From positions 1,485,501 through 1,549,500 of the forward strand of contig JAQFVV010012477.1 in NCBI GenBank assembly GCA_028023455.1: DNA of 64,000 nucleotides, in the 5' to 3' direction. Each line of letters opens with the position of its first letter. Within the stretch, counting starts at the first letter, position 1. This document shows positions 12,673-24,675 of this stretch, piece after piece. The stretch is from Epiperipatus broadwayi (Eukaryota; Onychophora; Udeonychophora; Euonychophora; Peripatidae). The notes beneath the pieces are model-generated. The model was not told the origin of the DNA. It was given only the letters and a program-made list of their open reading frames with translations, and made no database searches. A program made the translations under genes and the position numbers.

Positions 12673-13456
12673 CCTTGTTTATTAACAAATGATTCACTGA
12701 CAAATATATATAAACTCATATTAAAGTATATTTTATGGTGCTCTGGGGCAATTTTTTTATTTTATTTTATAACAGTCAATTTGTGTCCAGGTAAGATAAA
12801 ATAATAACAGAATAAAATATAATTTTTAACAGTATAAAACATAATTTTCATGGAACATACCTACGTGACTAAAAATAAATATAAAAGTAAAACTACTAAA
12901 AATAAATCATCATGCAGGCATGTACCCAAAAAGTTATAGAAAAAATAAAAATTAAACAAATGACTTATTGTTCAAGGTTAAGTAAGATGTTCAAACCACT
13001 AAAAATGATTTAGCTAGGGCTTGATCTATGGAATATAGCGTTCCAGAGCTCAGAACTTTGGGCCATAATCAGTGTAATATCTACAGAGGTTGGTACTCTA
13101 CCACTATATACACACAGGGTTAAATAGAAAATACAACTAGTGGACAAAAGTATCTTTTATTACTCAATGTTTTGTTTCTCACAAAGATTACAAGTGAACA
13201 AATTAAAAATACATTTGTTCACAAATACAATATGCCATTATTATTTATACCATTAATTTTAATTATAATTAATTATTTAAATTATGTAATAAAATGTAAT
13301 AAGTATTTAAAAATAAGACAAAAATACAAACAGCACACATATTTTGTTACATGTTTTGTATCAAATGCAGTAGAATAAAGGCCTCTGTTAATTATATTGG
13401 GATTGTAGTAAAAAAGGCATTGTTTATCAACAATACAGACTTCAAGATGATATACT

Positions 13457-14380
13457 GGGATTTAAACTCAGACTTTCAACTCCCTACAGCTCTTGACTCA
13501 GCTTATAGAACCAATGCTCATGACAACATATATGTGAAAAGATAAATGATCTCCAATATACACATTTTGTCCTGAGCCAGCACTCATTAGTTGGTCCAGA
13601 TCACCATCCCCACACATATATACAATCAGTCCTCAGTTTATATTAAGATAGCAAATCTTCATACTTTAATGGACAAGCTTCAACTTTTTCCACCCTCCAA
13701 CACTTCAGCCATCCATATCATTCATGATGGTACACTCAAAGTCCTTGATGCCTTGATGAGCATTGATTATATGTGCAATGATGAGTGCTGGTTCTGCACA
13801 AAGTACATATTTTGGAGATCATTTATATTTTTAATGTATGTAGTCACATGCATTGATTGTATAAGATAGAATAGATAGCTGTAGGGAACTTGAAAATCTG
13901 AGTTCAAATCCTTCTATTTACATTAAATTGAGTATAGACAATATACTTGTATTTAAATATACATATTCAGTCTATATTCAGCACATTTGTCTTCTAGTAT
14001 TTAAGTAGACATATTATGGACTTAAAAGCCAGAATTATTTAAAGTCAACATTGGTATGACAATAATATAGGCAACAACAAGGTCTTTAAGCATTTTATCA
14101 TTAGATTTTCACTGATATGGATGGCTGAAGAATTGAAGTATGGAAAAGATTGAAGTTTGTACTTGAAGATTTACTATCTTAATATAAATTGAGCACTGAG
14201 TTTATATACATGTGGGGGAAATGATGATCTGAACCAACCGATGAGTTCTGGTTCAGCACAAAATACATATATTGGAGATCATTTATCTCTTTCACATATA
14301 TATATATGATCAAGTGTATCGTTGTATAAAATGGAAGTAATGGCTATAGGGAGCTTGAATGTCTGAATTTCAATCTCTTC
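13457..14380. mobile_element. Composite fold-back element (two nested inverted units)
   Basis: The first unit runs from GGGATTTAAACTCAG at 13457 to its reverse complement GAGTTCAAATCC at about 13912. A further right arm follows at about 14088-14380, containing ATATTGGAGATCATTTATC and the reverse complement of the shared GGTCCAGATCA region. Related arms occur at 50011-50172, 53055-53465, 54953-55130 and 62502-63273. No transposase is visible. The peptide frames within it are fortuitous readings of the repeat. Confidence 0.6.
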
Positions 14381-17300
14381 TTATTACATTAAGTTCAGTA
14401 TAGACACGATACTTGTATTTAAACATTATAATATATATGTCATCATGTAATATATCCTAATTTAATAGTAACAAACCTTTAAAAATATTGAAAAAAAAAA
14501 ATGAAAATTTTAAGTTAGAATTGATATATTTATGGCTAGACCTCTTTGTATACTGTCATCAAGAATCAGCTCTTAAACAACGGTTTACTTTCTGTTACAT
14601 GCGTTTGGGCAGCGATGTGCCTTTTTTCTTTCTTTCTCTTTAATATTATATTTTTTTTCCATTCGTAAGCGCATTATTCTTTTTTTTTTTTTTAGTTATA
14701 TCCTTTTGCTATCTAAATTTATTACTTTTTTTTTTTTTAATTTAAATGTGTTTTAGATGCCGTATTTAAACTACAAATAAGCGTTATATATAATTTAGTA
14801 TTACCTATGATTTTAGATCTTACCGAGATAGCTAGAACCATATGATGTATGAATGTGAAATTGTGAGTGTATATATGCACAAGCCCACAAGCCATTTGAA
14901 TTAAACAATTTCCCATCTATCTATATCTTTCATTAGTATATTTTTGTTTATATACTTTTGTAATTAGATTTTTTAAGAATATGTAAAGTCATGTATATAT
15001 TAAAAATATTCAAACTCACTTTGTTCTAAAGACAAGTGGTTGATTTTGAAATGTAATTAAAGCGATTGCAAATGCTTTGACAACCTAACGTCCTAGTCAA
15101 TCTGTAACAGCTGTTTTATCTCCTTAAGAATCCTCTACTTAGAGAGTTTCTGAAATCATAAGTGTCTTCTTAATGTTAATAGCTAATTAATTCTACAATA
15201 AACAAATACTTTTGATAAGAAGAGTGAAAATCCAAATCAACAATGTAAAAGAAAAATTCACGACGACAAATCAGTTGAAAAAAAAACAACAATCTGTAAT
15301 TACTTTTTTTAGTTTTCAAATCATAAGTCTGTTTAAAACTTTCGCAGAACTGCGATTGTTTAACGTTATGACAAAATAGTGTACGTATATGTATACCCAG
15401 ATTTTTTCCGAAAGAGCGACCGTTGAAATCATTATAATTTATTTTTCTCTCAAAAATATATTTTATTAAAGAGTGGGAATACTTTTGCACGTAATAACTA
15501 GCATTTCAAATTATTGTAAATTATTTCATGTTCAAGCTTACATACTTTAATCAAAAATATTTTAATACCATTATTAGGCGTATTCGCTATTTATTTATTA
15601 TCCAAATTCTTATTTCGACGCTCAGAATGTTGCCTTATTATAAATAGATTGCATAACATAAACTAAAGGGAACGTATTAATGTATTTATGTATTATAAAA
15701 TTTTACGTGGAACAATATTAACATATGCAAACACAAATATGCTATCATATACAAATATATTATATGTATCAACCAAATTGTATACAAAATTCCCAATTTC
15801 TTATTACCAGTGCTAGATTCAAACGTCACTCTTATAATTACAATTTCATTTTAATACTTTTAAATCCAAATATACATATATTTCTTTTTTTTAATCGAAA
15901 ACTATATGTGGCTTAATTACATGATAAATTGATAACATCTTCAAATTAAAACACAAATCGTATAACAATAAGCAATTTCTTAAGCATGAGACAAACCGAA
16001 CACTAAAAATCAAAGACCTACTATATGTAATAATATGTTGAACTATAATCCAACATATTATCACAACTTATATACCATCGTCACAAATATTCAGCCAAAT
16101 TCAAAAGCCTATTCTTAGCATTTATTCACCTTGGAAACATAGAGGAAATGAATTTTTTACTTACCAGACATTCCAATTGTTGGATGCTGATGTTTTCACC
16201 TATTTCATTATTGGTTTATATTTTTAGCTCAGAATAGCTACATATTAATTTATCAACCCAATAACAAACTGTATTAAGGATTGGCTATCTAAAAAATCTT
16301 AATGTTGAAAGGAAGTTTTACGTTTTGGACATTCGAATACAGATTTGCAGCATGTCAGACAAACAGTTTCACTATACTATAACTCTCTTTTACATACACA
16401 CATATACATATAATATTAGCAATTATAGTAGTAAAATAAAAAAGAGCAAATTAGTTTCAATATTTTAATGAAAAGTATTATATAAGTAATTTATAAAATT
16501 CACAATTAAAATATATAGCAAATTTTATTATGTTTGATTATAAGGAATATTTCAAATCATTAATTCGCTTTTAAGAAAAAAAAATCTTGCAAATATTTAT
16601 TTAAAAAATATTAATATGCTAATTATATTAATGGAAGATAAAAATCAAGAGTGTAAACTTTTCCAATATTTCTCCAATTGAATATGCACCTAAGTAAAAG
16701 CTAACTAGCAGATACTTCTAAACTCAACCATGAGTTGAATTCAAGGCTGATATAGAGCTATTTGCTTTTTTTTCAGTTAATTGGAAAAAATCCAAGGTAA
16801 GTAAATTTATTCACTTAGAAAATATATCAACACTTCAAGAATTAAAAGATGAAAATTTTCAGTGCAATTAAAAATAATAGCAATTAGATTAGCTTTAAAA
16901 GTAAAATACAGACATTAAAAATGTAATAAGCATGATGAAAGTACATTGTTTTAGAGGTCATCAAATTCAACTATTTTCTGTGGCTATTGAGTACATTCTA
17001 TTATATTACAGCAACTTAGGATTTGTTGATATCATTTTATATGTGTATTTTTCCATGTTCTAAGATGTAAAGCTCTGTCAAAGAAAAGTACAGTAATTGA
17101 AATCTAAGGATGAGTTATATATGATAGTCAATAGGTTATTTTTCATTGAAGAAAATAGAAGGGAGACGGGAAAACAAAATTACAGCAGATAAGAAATATT
17201 TCCCATATTTTTTAATAAACAAAATATTTTAATTTGGATATAAAGGAAGCAGATCGCAACATTATTGTAACTGTTATCCACAATAACTGATAAGGAGTTT

Positions 17301-18180
17301 ATAAACTATATACATGAAAATTTATTTCAGATTCAGTCTGCATACAAATACTGATGTTCTATGTGATTGAATCATACTAGCTTATACAGGGGTAGAAGTA
17401 TTTTCTAGGAATGCTAGGAAATATTTAAGGCTGGGGTGATAATGACAAAACTTCTTTATTTTAATTTATTTTTTTTACTTGAATGTATATTATTTACATG
17501 GTTTCATTAACAAATATTTTTTAAAACATCACAAAATATAAATGTAATGTGTTTAGATGTGCTTATAGTTTTAATTAATCTATATTTTTTCTTGTTTTTT
17601 ATGATGTTTAGTAATTTTATTATTTTGTTTATTTTTTATGATATGAATTGCCAATGTCTAAATAAATTATGAATATCTTTTACTTATCTTATTTTATAGT
17701 TATGCATCATTTTCATAGTAGACTCATTTCCATTGGGTACATATTGATTCTGTATTAAGTTTAGGTTGAGAAAAGCAGGATTGTTACTAAGTGAACTGTG
17801 ATGATGATGCCAGGGGATAAAATATTTGTATAGGGTCTATTTAAAACAAAAAATGACATTTGAATGTAATTAGTTTCAAAATCTGTACGTGTTTATAAAT
17901 TTCTTATAAACAAATGTTAAATGCAACTTTTTGAGATAGTAAATGGGTGAATGGTGACAAAGAAATATAACTTGAGTAATTCCATATAAATATTTATATA
18001 GAAAATGAAAGATTTGATCATCGACAATAAATCTGATTTTAGTAAACTTTAGGCATATTGACATAATCCATTATTTTAGACTAATGCATATGCACACCAG
18101 AATCATTATCTCTGGGTATAGATATATGAAGATTATTCTAGGTAAATAATGCATTTCTGGTACTATACATATATATATAT
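14381..18180. other. Intergenic sequence, nothing firmly identified
   Basis: No homology was recognised. A 104-codon minus-strand frame at 15176-15490 contains phenylalanine runs made by poly-A and looks fortuitous. A minus-strand CTG/GTAAGT at about 16160 matches the splice-donor consensus, but no coding exon with a matching acceptor was found upstream of it. Composition is AT-rich with a few more CG dinucleotides between 15000 and 16100. Confidence 0.45.
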
Positions 18181-19410
18181 TGTAATGTTTTTCATGTTTT
18201 TGTACATTCTGGTAGGCCTTCTTTTACACACAAGCAAAAGTTAATCAAGCTATGGAGAATAAAATATCTTGTTCCTACTTCCAAAAACATAGCTATATTT
18301 CCTGATTAAGTGGCCTACTAATTATTATGACTTATGCTGCTGGCAGAATCAGCCTTTTATTTATTTTAATAAGGATGGCAGGATTCATACAAAAATCTGC
18401 TGAAATCTGTTATGTCACACATCATAAATTAAGAAGAAAATAATTTAAAGGATCGGGGTTTTGATTTCATGTAACTTAGTTATTTTCAGAGAATATTACA
18501 CCCAGGGCTTATTTAATAAATAAGCATATTGGTAAAGGTAATTTACTCATTTATCACACAATTAACTAATATTAATAATGCACAATGAAAAGTTGATAAA
18601 AGTAAAATATTTTATTCAAACAAATTAAAATATTTAAAAGATAAATTACTAATAAATTGAAAAGACTACATCACGTTAATCCAGTCATGAATCAATTAAT
18701 TAAATCAGTTTAACAATTAAAGTTTCACTTCCAAGTTTCTTCTAGAAAGTTCATTAAATGAAAGCCTCTTGAATAAAAAAATTAATGTCTCTATCAGGAT
18801 TACATTATAAGCTTAATTTAGTCACAGGCGGAATATGATAATCTTACCAGCAAGTTTTGCAGTACATGTTTCAAAGACCCATCGAAGTTAACTAGTTTTA
18901 CTCAGTTGACACTTTTGTAGGTTTTTGGCCCATCCTAATGCCTAGACTCAATGTTTTTTCTGAGTAATCTATATGATGAAAGGTATCATAAACACATTGG
19001 TTCCACTCCACATGACGATTCACCCCAGCATATGAGTAATGGTAGTCCTGCATATGAGTAGTCAAGGATAGGATATTTTCTCTATCCCAGACCTAATGGA
19101 AGCTACTAGTTAAGGAAAAGACAAATACACAGCTTGAAGTTTTTTTGACATTTTTATATTCTTGATCAATTTTTAGACTTTTCTGTGCATCTATTTTCTT
19201 TTGACCTCTTATCAACATACAACAAAGTCTTTTTTTTTTAAACATAATTCTGCCATCTTTAATCAGAGTTACAAAGACTTTACTAACTGAAATCTGTGTG
19301 GGGAATTCTCTTTCTTTTAGTTTATCTGGATTAGTAATCTGAATGTCTTTTGTTATTTGCAATTTTAACTTTTATTTTTAATTAAAGTAATAATTTGAAA
19401 CAATAAAATT
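18181..19410. repeat. Direct repeat pair, copy 1 (1.23 kb)
   Basis: This segment aligns almost end to end with 20153-21385. Shared landmarks are TACATTCTGGTAGGCCTT near the start, TTAGTTATTTTCAGAGAATATTACAC in the middle and TAATTTGAAACAA at the end. Termini are TGTAA... and ...AAAATTA, so LTR identity is not supported. On the minus strand 19362-19093 keeps an 89-codon frame; the second copy preserves part of the same frame (ITNPDKLKEREF) before frameshifts. I do not recognise the product. It may be a fossil transposon gene or a tandem segmental duplication. Confidence 0.65.
19093..19362 (-). pseudogene. Unrecognised 89-codon frame within direct repeat
   Basis: The translation starts MQITKDIQITNPDKLKEREF and continues with VSKVFVTLIKDGRIMFKKK, a lysine-rich, soluble-looking sequence with no membrane segment or signal peptide. 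The paralogous copy at about 21070-21330 keeps ITNPDKLKEREF and TLIKDG but then loses frame. Conservation at the peptide level between two diverged copies hints at former coding, although nucleotide conservation alone could explain it. No family was recognised. Confidence 0.25.
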
Positions 19411-20152
19411 AGCTTTCACTGTACATAATTAAAAAAATAAATTATACTAACTAAAAAAAATCTAAAATGTTTTTTTTTAAAAGATTACTAAATTTACTTT
19501 TGCTTTTAGCTTTTACCAAATGTCAATACATTTGTACCATATATAAATAAATGGTATAATACGACCAGGGCCAGGAGATGAGAATAAAATATGGGTTTGA
19601 ACTAATTTTATTCTTAACTTTTAAGTCTATATTCTTGATTTTTTCCCAATGAATTAACATGCTAATATATTTTTTTAGACTTATTTACAAGTGATGTGTG
19701 ACTTTAAAGCCCACATTTAGGGTCTAACACAGCAGGAATAAAAACATTTTCACATTCACCTATATCCTTTCCACTCAAGTGTAATACTAACAATAAGAAA
19801 CCTAAGTCATAAGCACATATGACTATTGCTCATTCTTTTGAGTCTTACAGGCTTGTGGCAATTTGGTCCAACCCCCCATTTCTCAGGAACCCTACTACAT
19901 ATAGACTGATGGTCATTTATAGATAGTCATATGTTACATACTGGCAGAAAAGAACTCGGGGCTATGATTTTCTTCTCTCCAATATCTGCCTATTCAGTCA
20001 ACACTTGTATAATCTGGTTTAGATAGTTTTTTTCTTTAACTACTATTCATTCTCTGGCCATGGGTTTTGGGCCATCATTGTAATGTTCTTTTTTTATATT
20101 GTAATTTATCTCAAGTAGTGATTTGTTTCAAAGCCTCATGTTGGAAAGCCAT
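19411..20152. other. Spacer between the two direct repeat copies
   Basis: This 742-base segment separates the repeat copies and shows no recognisable feature on either strand. Confidence 0.4.
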
Positions 20153-21385
20153 TGTAACATTTTTCATGTTTTGGTACATTCTGGTAGGCCTTTTTTTATA
20201 CACAAGTGAATTGTAATCAAGCTATGGAGAAGAAAATATCTTCTTCCTATTTCTAAAAACATAACTATATTTCCTGATTAACTGGCATACTCATTATTAC
20301 AACCTACACTGCTGGTGGAATCAGATTTTTATTTATTTTAATAAGGGCACCAGGATTTATACAAGAATCCGCTGAAATTCATTGTGCTGCATATCATAAA
20401 TTAAGAAGAAAATAATTTAAAGGGTTGAGGTTTTGATTTCCCATAACTTAGTTATTTTTCAGAGAATATTACACCCAGGGCTTAGTTAATAAATAAGCAT
20501 ATTGGCAAATGTAATTTACACATTTATCACACAATTAACTAATATTAATAACTCACAATGAAAAGTTGATAAAAGTAAAATATTTTATTCAAACAAATTA
20601 AAATATTTAAAAGATAAATTACTAATAAGTTGGAAAGACTACACACGCACCAATCCAGACATTAATCAATTAATTAAAACAGTTTAACAATTAAAGTTCA
20701 CTTCCAAGTTTCTTCTAGAAAGTTTTTTAAATGAAAGTCTCTTGAATAAGAAAATTAATGTCTCTAGCAGGATTATATTATAATCTTAATTTAGTCACAA
20801 TCAGGACATGAGTAATCTTACCCATTGAAGTTAATTAGTTTTACTCTGTCAACATTTTTGTAGATTCTTGGCCCATCCTAATGGCTAGACTCTACATTTT
20901 TTCTAAGTGACCTATATGATGAAAGGTATCTGTAAATGCATCGGTTCGACTCTGCATGTTGATTCACCTCAGCATATGAGTAATGGTAGTTCTGCATATA
21001 AGTAATCTGGGATAGAATATTTTATCTATCCTGGATCTAATGGAAGCTGCTAGTTAAGAAAGACAATGACACAGTTTGAAGTTTTTTTGATCTTTTTATA
21101 TTCCTGATAAATTTTTAGACTTCTCTGTGCATCTATTTTCTTTTGTCCTTTTATTGGCATACAAAATAATAATCTTGTACATTCTTTCTCAAATTTAAGT
21201 TACAAAGTCTTTTTTTTAACATAATTCCGCCATCTTTAATCAGAGTTAGAAAGATTTTACTAAGTGAAATCTGGGTGTGGAATTCTCTTTCTTTTAGTTT
21301 ATCTGGATTAGTAATCTGAGTCTTTTGTTCTTCCCAATTTTAACTTTTGTTTTTAATTAAAGTAATAATTTGAAACAACAAAATT
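20153..21385. repeat. Direct repeat pair, copy 2 (1.23 kb)
   Basis: Second copy of the 18181-19410 unit, in the same orientation with a start-to-start offset of 1972 bases. It carries small indels and scattered substitutions, so the duplication is old. A short insertion near 21180-21205 (about 40 bases, containing TTGTACATTCTTTCTC) interrupts the frame conserved in copy 1. Confidence 0.65.
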
Positions 21386-22617
21386 ATCAAAATAATTTTA
21401 AAGCATTGAGATAACAATAATACTACACAACAAGAACTTTAAAAAAGTGACTTTTATGTTCTATGTACTCATATAACTCAAATGTTATTATATTTGTATG
21501 ATTTGGATTATCTGTTTATGCAGTTGATGATAATGAATACAAAGTCTGAAATTAAGAATCAAATAAACACTTTATTTATAATATCAAATATAATAAGTAT
21601 AAATATCTTATAAATGCACATAATTAAAAATAAAAATAATTACAATAATATTTTAATAATCGATTTATATTATTAAATAAAATATCTATCACCTATGAAT
21701 AAATAAAGTTCTCTCTTTATTTCAAAACTTGACTATTATTCTAAATATGTCATTAGTATAAGAAACTACCATGCATGCATTTAACAAACTATGTTGTCAA
21801 CAAAAGAACAACAAAAAATTGAGTAGGATGTATAATTTTCTATGCTTATATAAAATAACTACTTATAACAAATATTTCTTAATCAACAAAAATCTTTTAT
21901 GGAAGTCCTTGTAAAGCCAATATTCATACTATGAATATCAAAATTATTACCATTTCAAAAACTACTCTGATAACATAAAGAGAAAATAAAGATAAAAGTC
22001 ATAAAATGCATGCCTTTAACATCTTATTACTAAGACCAACAAAGGAGGGAATAATCAAATGTCCACATTTATCTACAAGTGCAAAATAAGCATTGATATT
22101 TTATCACTAATCAAATAAAGTTGATGAAAAAACTATCATAAATGTTGTCCAACACAATATTAGTCATCTATGACAAACTGTGTTTCAAGGCATACTTCAA
22201 AGTAATGTATAAAAATAGTGGCAAACACAAGCTTCTTATCATATAATAATAATAACATGATAAACATGACATGAAAGACTGATAAAACACATTATATTAG
22301 CAATAAATAATCAGGCATAAGCATTATAAAGCAATAGTTTATAAAATAATACTTCATCTCCAAATGAACATTCATTCTTCCATACTTTTCATTAAACATT
22401 CCTTTAGCAAATGTTCATATTACCTTTGTTGATATAATAATGCAAATATATTTTGAGAACTCCAATATCCATATATGATACCTATAAATTATATACGAAT
22501 TGTTAGCAAAAATATTATAAGCATAAAGAAGAAGAAAAAAGTTTTAGATACTTTTATACCAAATATATATATAAAATACAAGGAATAAATCCTTTATGTT
22601 GCTTATTCAAATTAAAA
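21386..22617. other. AT-rich intergenic sequence, nothing identified
   Basis: No coding, RNA or repeat structure was recognised on either strand in this 1.2-kb stretch. Confidence 0.45.
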
Positions 22618-22763
22618 ATAAATCATAGATATAATAAAATAACAACAAAATGAAAAGAGCTTTTATATGTTTTATTTGTGATGATTATATGACTATATTA
22701 CAGCTATTGTTATATATCATTTTGTTGTTAGTAAAGATATTTTATTATATCTATGATTTATAT
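22618..22763. repeat. Inverted-repeat hairpin, ~146 bp
   Basis: AAATCATAGATATAATAAAAT and ACAACAAAATG on the left (22618-22651) are mirrored in reverse complement at 22718-22761, with a ten-base insertion in the right arm. It sits immediately before the AT run at which the ribozyme array starts. It may be a small MITE. Confidence 0.55.
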
Positions 22764-22886
22764 ATATATATATATTGATAAAAAATCAAGTCATATGACC
22801 TAATTTTAATAAAGCTCCTATTTACAAATGTTATATATAGAGTAAGTTAAAAACAAACTCTTATGAAGCTTCAAAAATACCCTCAA

Positions 22887-22926
22887 CCTCAGACCGCGGT
22901 TTCTGCCTCTAGCGTCATCAGTGAGG
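22887..22926 (-). ncRNA. Hammerhead ribozyme (array copy, minus strand)
   Basis: Identical to the plus-strand array ribozymes but inverted. CCUCA/UGAGG forms stem I, CUGAUGA and GAA form the core, ACCGCGGU is the self-complementary stem III and C17 is the cleavage nucleotide. Predicted cleavage is between 22892 and 22891. It is the only ribozyme in the minus-oriented part of the array; the second minus unit is cut off just short of it by the inversion junction. Confidence 0.85.
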
Positions 22927-23310
22927 TGCTAGGGAATAAAAATACTAGAACTAGTCCAGCATTTTATCAATGCCTAACTATTGAGAAGAAAATCTGAAAC
23001 TTTCAGACATTTAAATGTCCAAAAATCCAGCTATCTAACTCAAATAGCCGTATGGGACTGAACTAAGTTCAGATACACCATATATTAATAGCTCTAGCAA
23101 TATAAAATCGCCAAAGCATTAATAGCAAAAAACTAAAATTAAATTGATAAAAAATCAAGTCATATGACCTAATTTTAATAAAGCTCCTATTTACAAATGT
23201 TATATATAGAGTAAGTTAAAAAACAAACTCTTATGAAGCTTCAAAAATACCCTCAATAGTTAGGCATTGATAAAATGCTGGACTAGTTCTAGTATTTTTA
23301 TTCCCTAGCA

Positions 23311-23350
23311 CCTCACTGATGACGCTAGAGGCAGAAACCGCGGTCTGAGG
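23311..23350 (+). ncRNA. Hammerhead ribozyme (array unit 1)
   Basis: Stem I is CCUCA (23311-23315) with UGAGG (23346-23350). The core CUGAUGA spans 23316-23322 and GAA 23334-23336. Stem II is short: GCU with GGC around loop AGA, preceded by a C-A mismatch at the position that is usually G-C. Stem III is the palindrome ACCGCGGU (23337-23344), which would leave only a two-base loop within one molecule and so favours a dimeric ribozyme. Predicted cleavage is after C 23345. The mismatch in stem II may weaken but need not abolish activity. Confidence 0.85.
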
Positions 23351-23680
23351 TTGAGGGTATTTTTGAAGCTTCATAAGAGTTTGTTTTTTAACTTACTCTA
23401 TATATAACATTTGTAAATAGGAGCTTTATTAAAATTAGGTCATATGACTTGATTTTTTATCAATTTAATTTTAGTTTTTTGCTATTAATGCTTTGGCGAT
23501 TTTATATTGCTAGAGCTATTAATATATGGTGTATCTGAACTTAGTTCAGTCCCATACGGCTATTTGAGTTAGATAGCTGGATTTTTGGACATTTAAATGT
23601 CTGAAAGTTTCAGATTTTCTTCTCAATAGTTAGGCATTGATAAAATGCTGGACTAGTTCTAGTATTTTTATTCCCTAGCA

Positions 23681-23720
23681 CCTCACTGATGACGCTAGAG
23701 GCAGAAACCGCGGTCTGAGG
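23681..23720 (+). ncRNA. Hammerhead ribozyme (array unit 2)
   Basis: Exact repeat of the unit 1 ribozyme, 370 bases downstream. Predicted self-cleavage after 23715 would, together with unit 1, release a 370-nt linear RNA with 5'-OH and 2',3'-cyclic phosphate ends. Confidence 0.85.
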
Positions 23721-24049
23721 TTGAGGGTATTTTTGAAGCTTCATAAGAGTTTGTTTTTAACTTACTCTATATATAACATTTGTAAATAGGAGCTTTATTA
23801 AAATTAGGTCATATGACTTGATTTTTTATCAATTTAATTTTAGTTTTTTGCTATTAATGCTTTGGCGATTTTATATTGCTAGAGCTATTAATATATGGTG
23901 TATCTGAACTTAGTTCAGTCCCATACGGCTATTTGAGTTAGATAGCTGGATTTTTGGACATTTAAATGTCTGAAAGTTTCAGATTTTCTTCTCAATAGTT
24001 AGGCATTGATAAAATGCTGGACTAGTTCTAGTATTTTTATTCCCTAGCA

Positions 24050-24089
24050 CCTCACTGATGACGCTAGAGGCAGAAACCGCGGTCTGAGG
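24050..24089 (+). ncRNA. Hammerhead ribozyme (array unit 3)
   Basis: Same sequence as units 1 and 2, 369 bases downstream of unit 2. Predicted cleavage is after 24084. Confidence 0.85.
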
Positions 24090-24419
24090 TTGAGGGTATT
24101 TTTGAAGCTTCATAAGAGTTTGTTTTTTAACTTACTCTATATATAACATTTGTAAATAGGAGCTTTATTAAAATTAGGTCATATGACTTGATTTTTTATC
24201 AATTTAATTTTAGTTTTTTGCTATTAATGCTTTGGCGATTTTATATTGCTAGAGCTATTAATATATGGTGTATCTGAACTTAGTTCAGTCCCATACGGCT
24301 ATTTGAGTTAGGTAGCTGGATTTTTGGACATTTAAATGTCTGAAAGTTTCAGATTTTCTTCTCAATAGTTAGGCATTGATAAAATGCTGGACTAGTTCTA
24401 GTATTTTTATTCCTTAGCA

Positions 24420-24459
24420 CCTCACTGATGACGCTAGAGGCAGAAACCGTGGTCTGAGG
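24420..24459 (+). ncRNA. Hammerhead ribozyme (array unit 4, variant stem III)
   Basis: Same as the other units except for C to T at 24450, giving ACCGUGGU in stem III. The three closing pairs are kept, but perfect self-complementarity for dimer formation is lost. Predicted cleavage is after 24454. Confidence 0.8.
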
Positions 24460-24592
24460 TTGAGGGTATTTTTGAAGCTTCATAAGAGTTTGTTTTTTAA
24501 CTTACTCTATATATAACATATATATATGTAAATTTATAAATAAATATTTAAAAATACAGTATTTAAAGTTTATAAAAAATATATGTATAACC

Positions 24593-24641
24593 ATCACTTA
24601 GAAACACTTTCAACTAACTTGTAGCTTTGTCAACTATCACT
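24593..24641 (-). ncRNA. Hammerhead-like motif in PLE 3' tail (degenerate)
   Basis: On the minus strand the core is UUGACAAA, followed by a weakened stem II (CUA/UAG) and GAAAGUG, then UCUAAG. It is the same motif as in the better-preserved tails at 41369 and 54741 but with eroded stems. It is probably inactive now. Confidence 0.45.
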
Positions 24642-24675
24642 TTTAAAATATCAGCTTTACCATAATTCCATGATG

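Larger units (their letters stand above)
22775..24518. mobile_element. Retrozyme-like array: 369-370-bp tandem units with hammerhead ribozymes
   Basis: Equivalent positions in successive units are 369-370 bases apart. From 22775 to 23256 about 1.3 units lie on the minus strand. From 23257 to 24518 about 3.4 units lie head to tail on the plus strand. Units are nearly identical. Each complete unit has one type I hammerhead ribozyme and no open reading frame. This is the organisation described for metazoan retrozymes, non-autonomous retroelements whose transcripts self-cleave into unit-length RNAs that can circularise. The right end abuts the 3' tail of a Penelope-like element with no spacer, which points to PLE enzymes as the likely mobilising machinery. 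That last step is inference. Confidence 0.85.

Noticed and set aside
13351-13869. Frames of 64 and 92 codons
   Set aside because: They read through the fold-back repeat arms; other copies of the repeat do not keep the frames.
15176-15490. 104-codon minus-strand frame
   Set aside because: Phe/Tyr/Lys-rich composition arising from A/T runs, no recognised motif, no splice context.
16150-16170. Strong splice-donor-like CTG/GTAAGT on the minus strand
   Set aside because: No upstream open exon with an acceptor could be found; isolated donor matches are expected by chance.
18181-21385. LTR retrotransposon with 1.23-kb LTRs and a short interior
   Set aside because: The repeat ends are TG...TTA without CA, there is no target duplication and the 742-base interior has no retroelement signature.
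22775-24518. CRISPR-like array
   Set aside because: The repeats are 370-bp head-to-tail units without variable spacers, in an animal genome; the hammerhead content explains them better.
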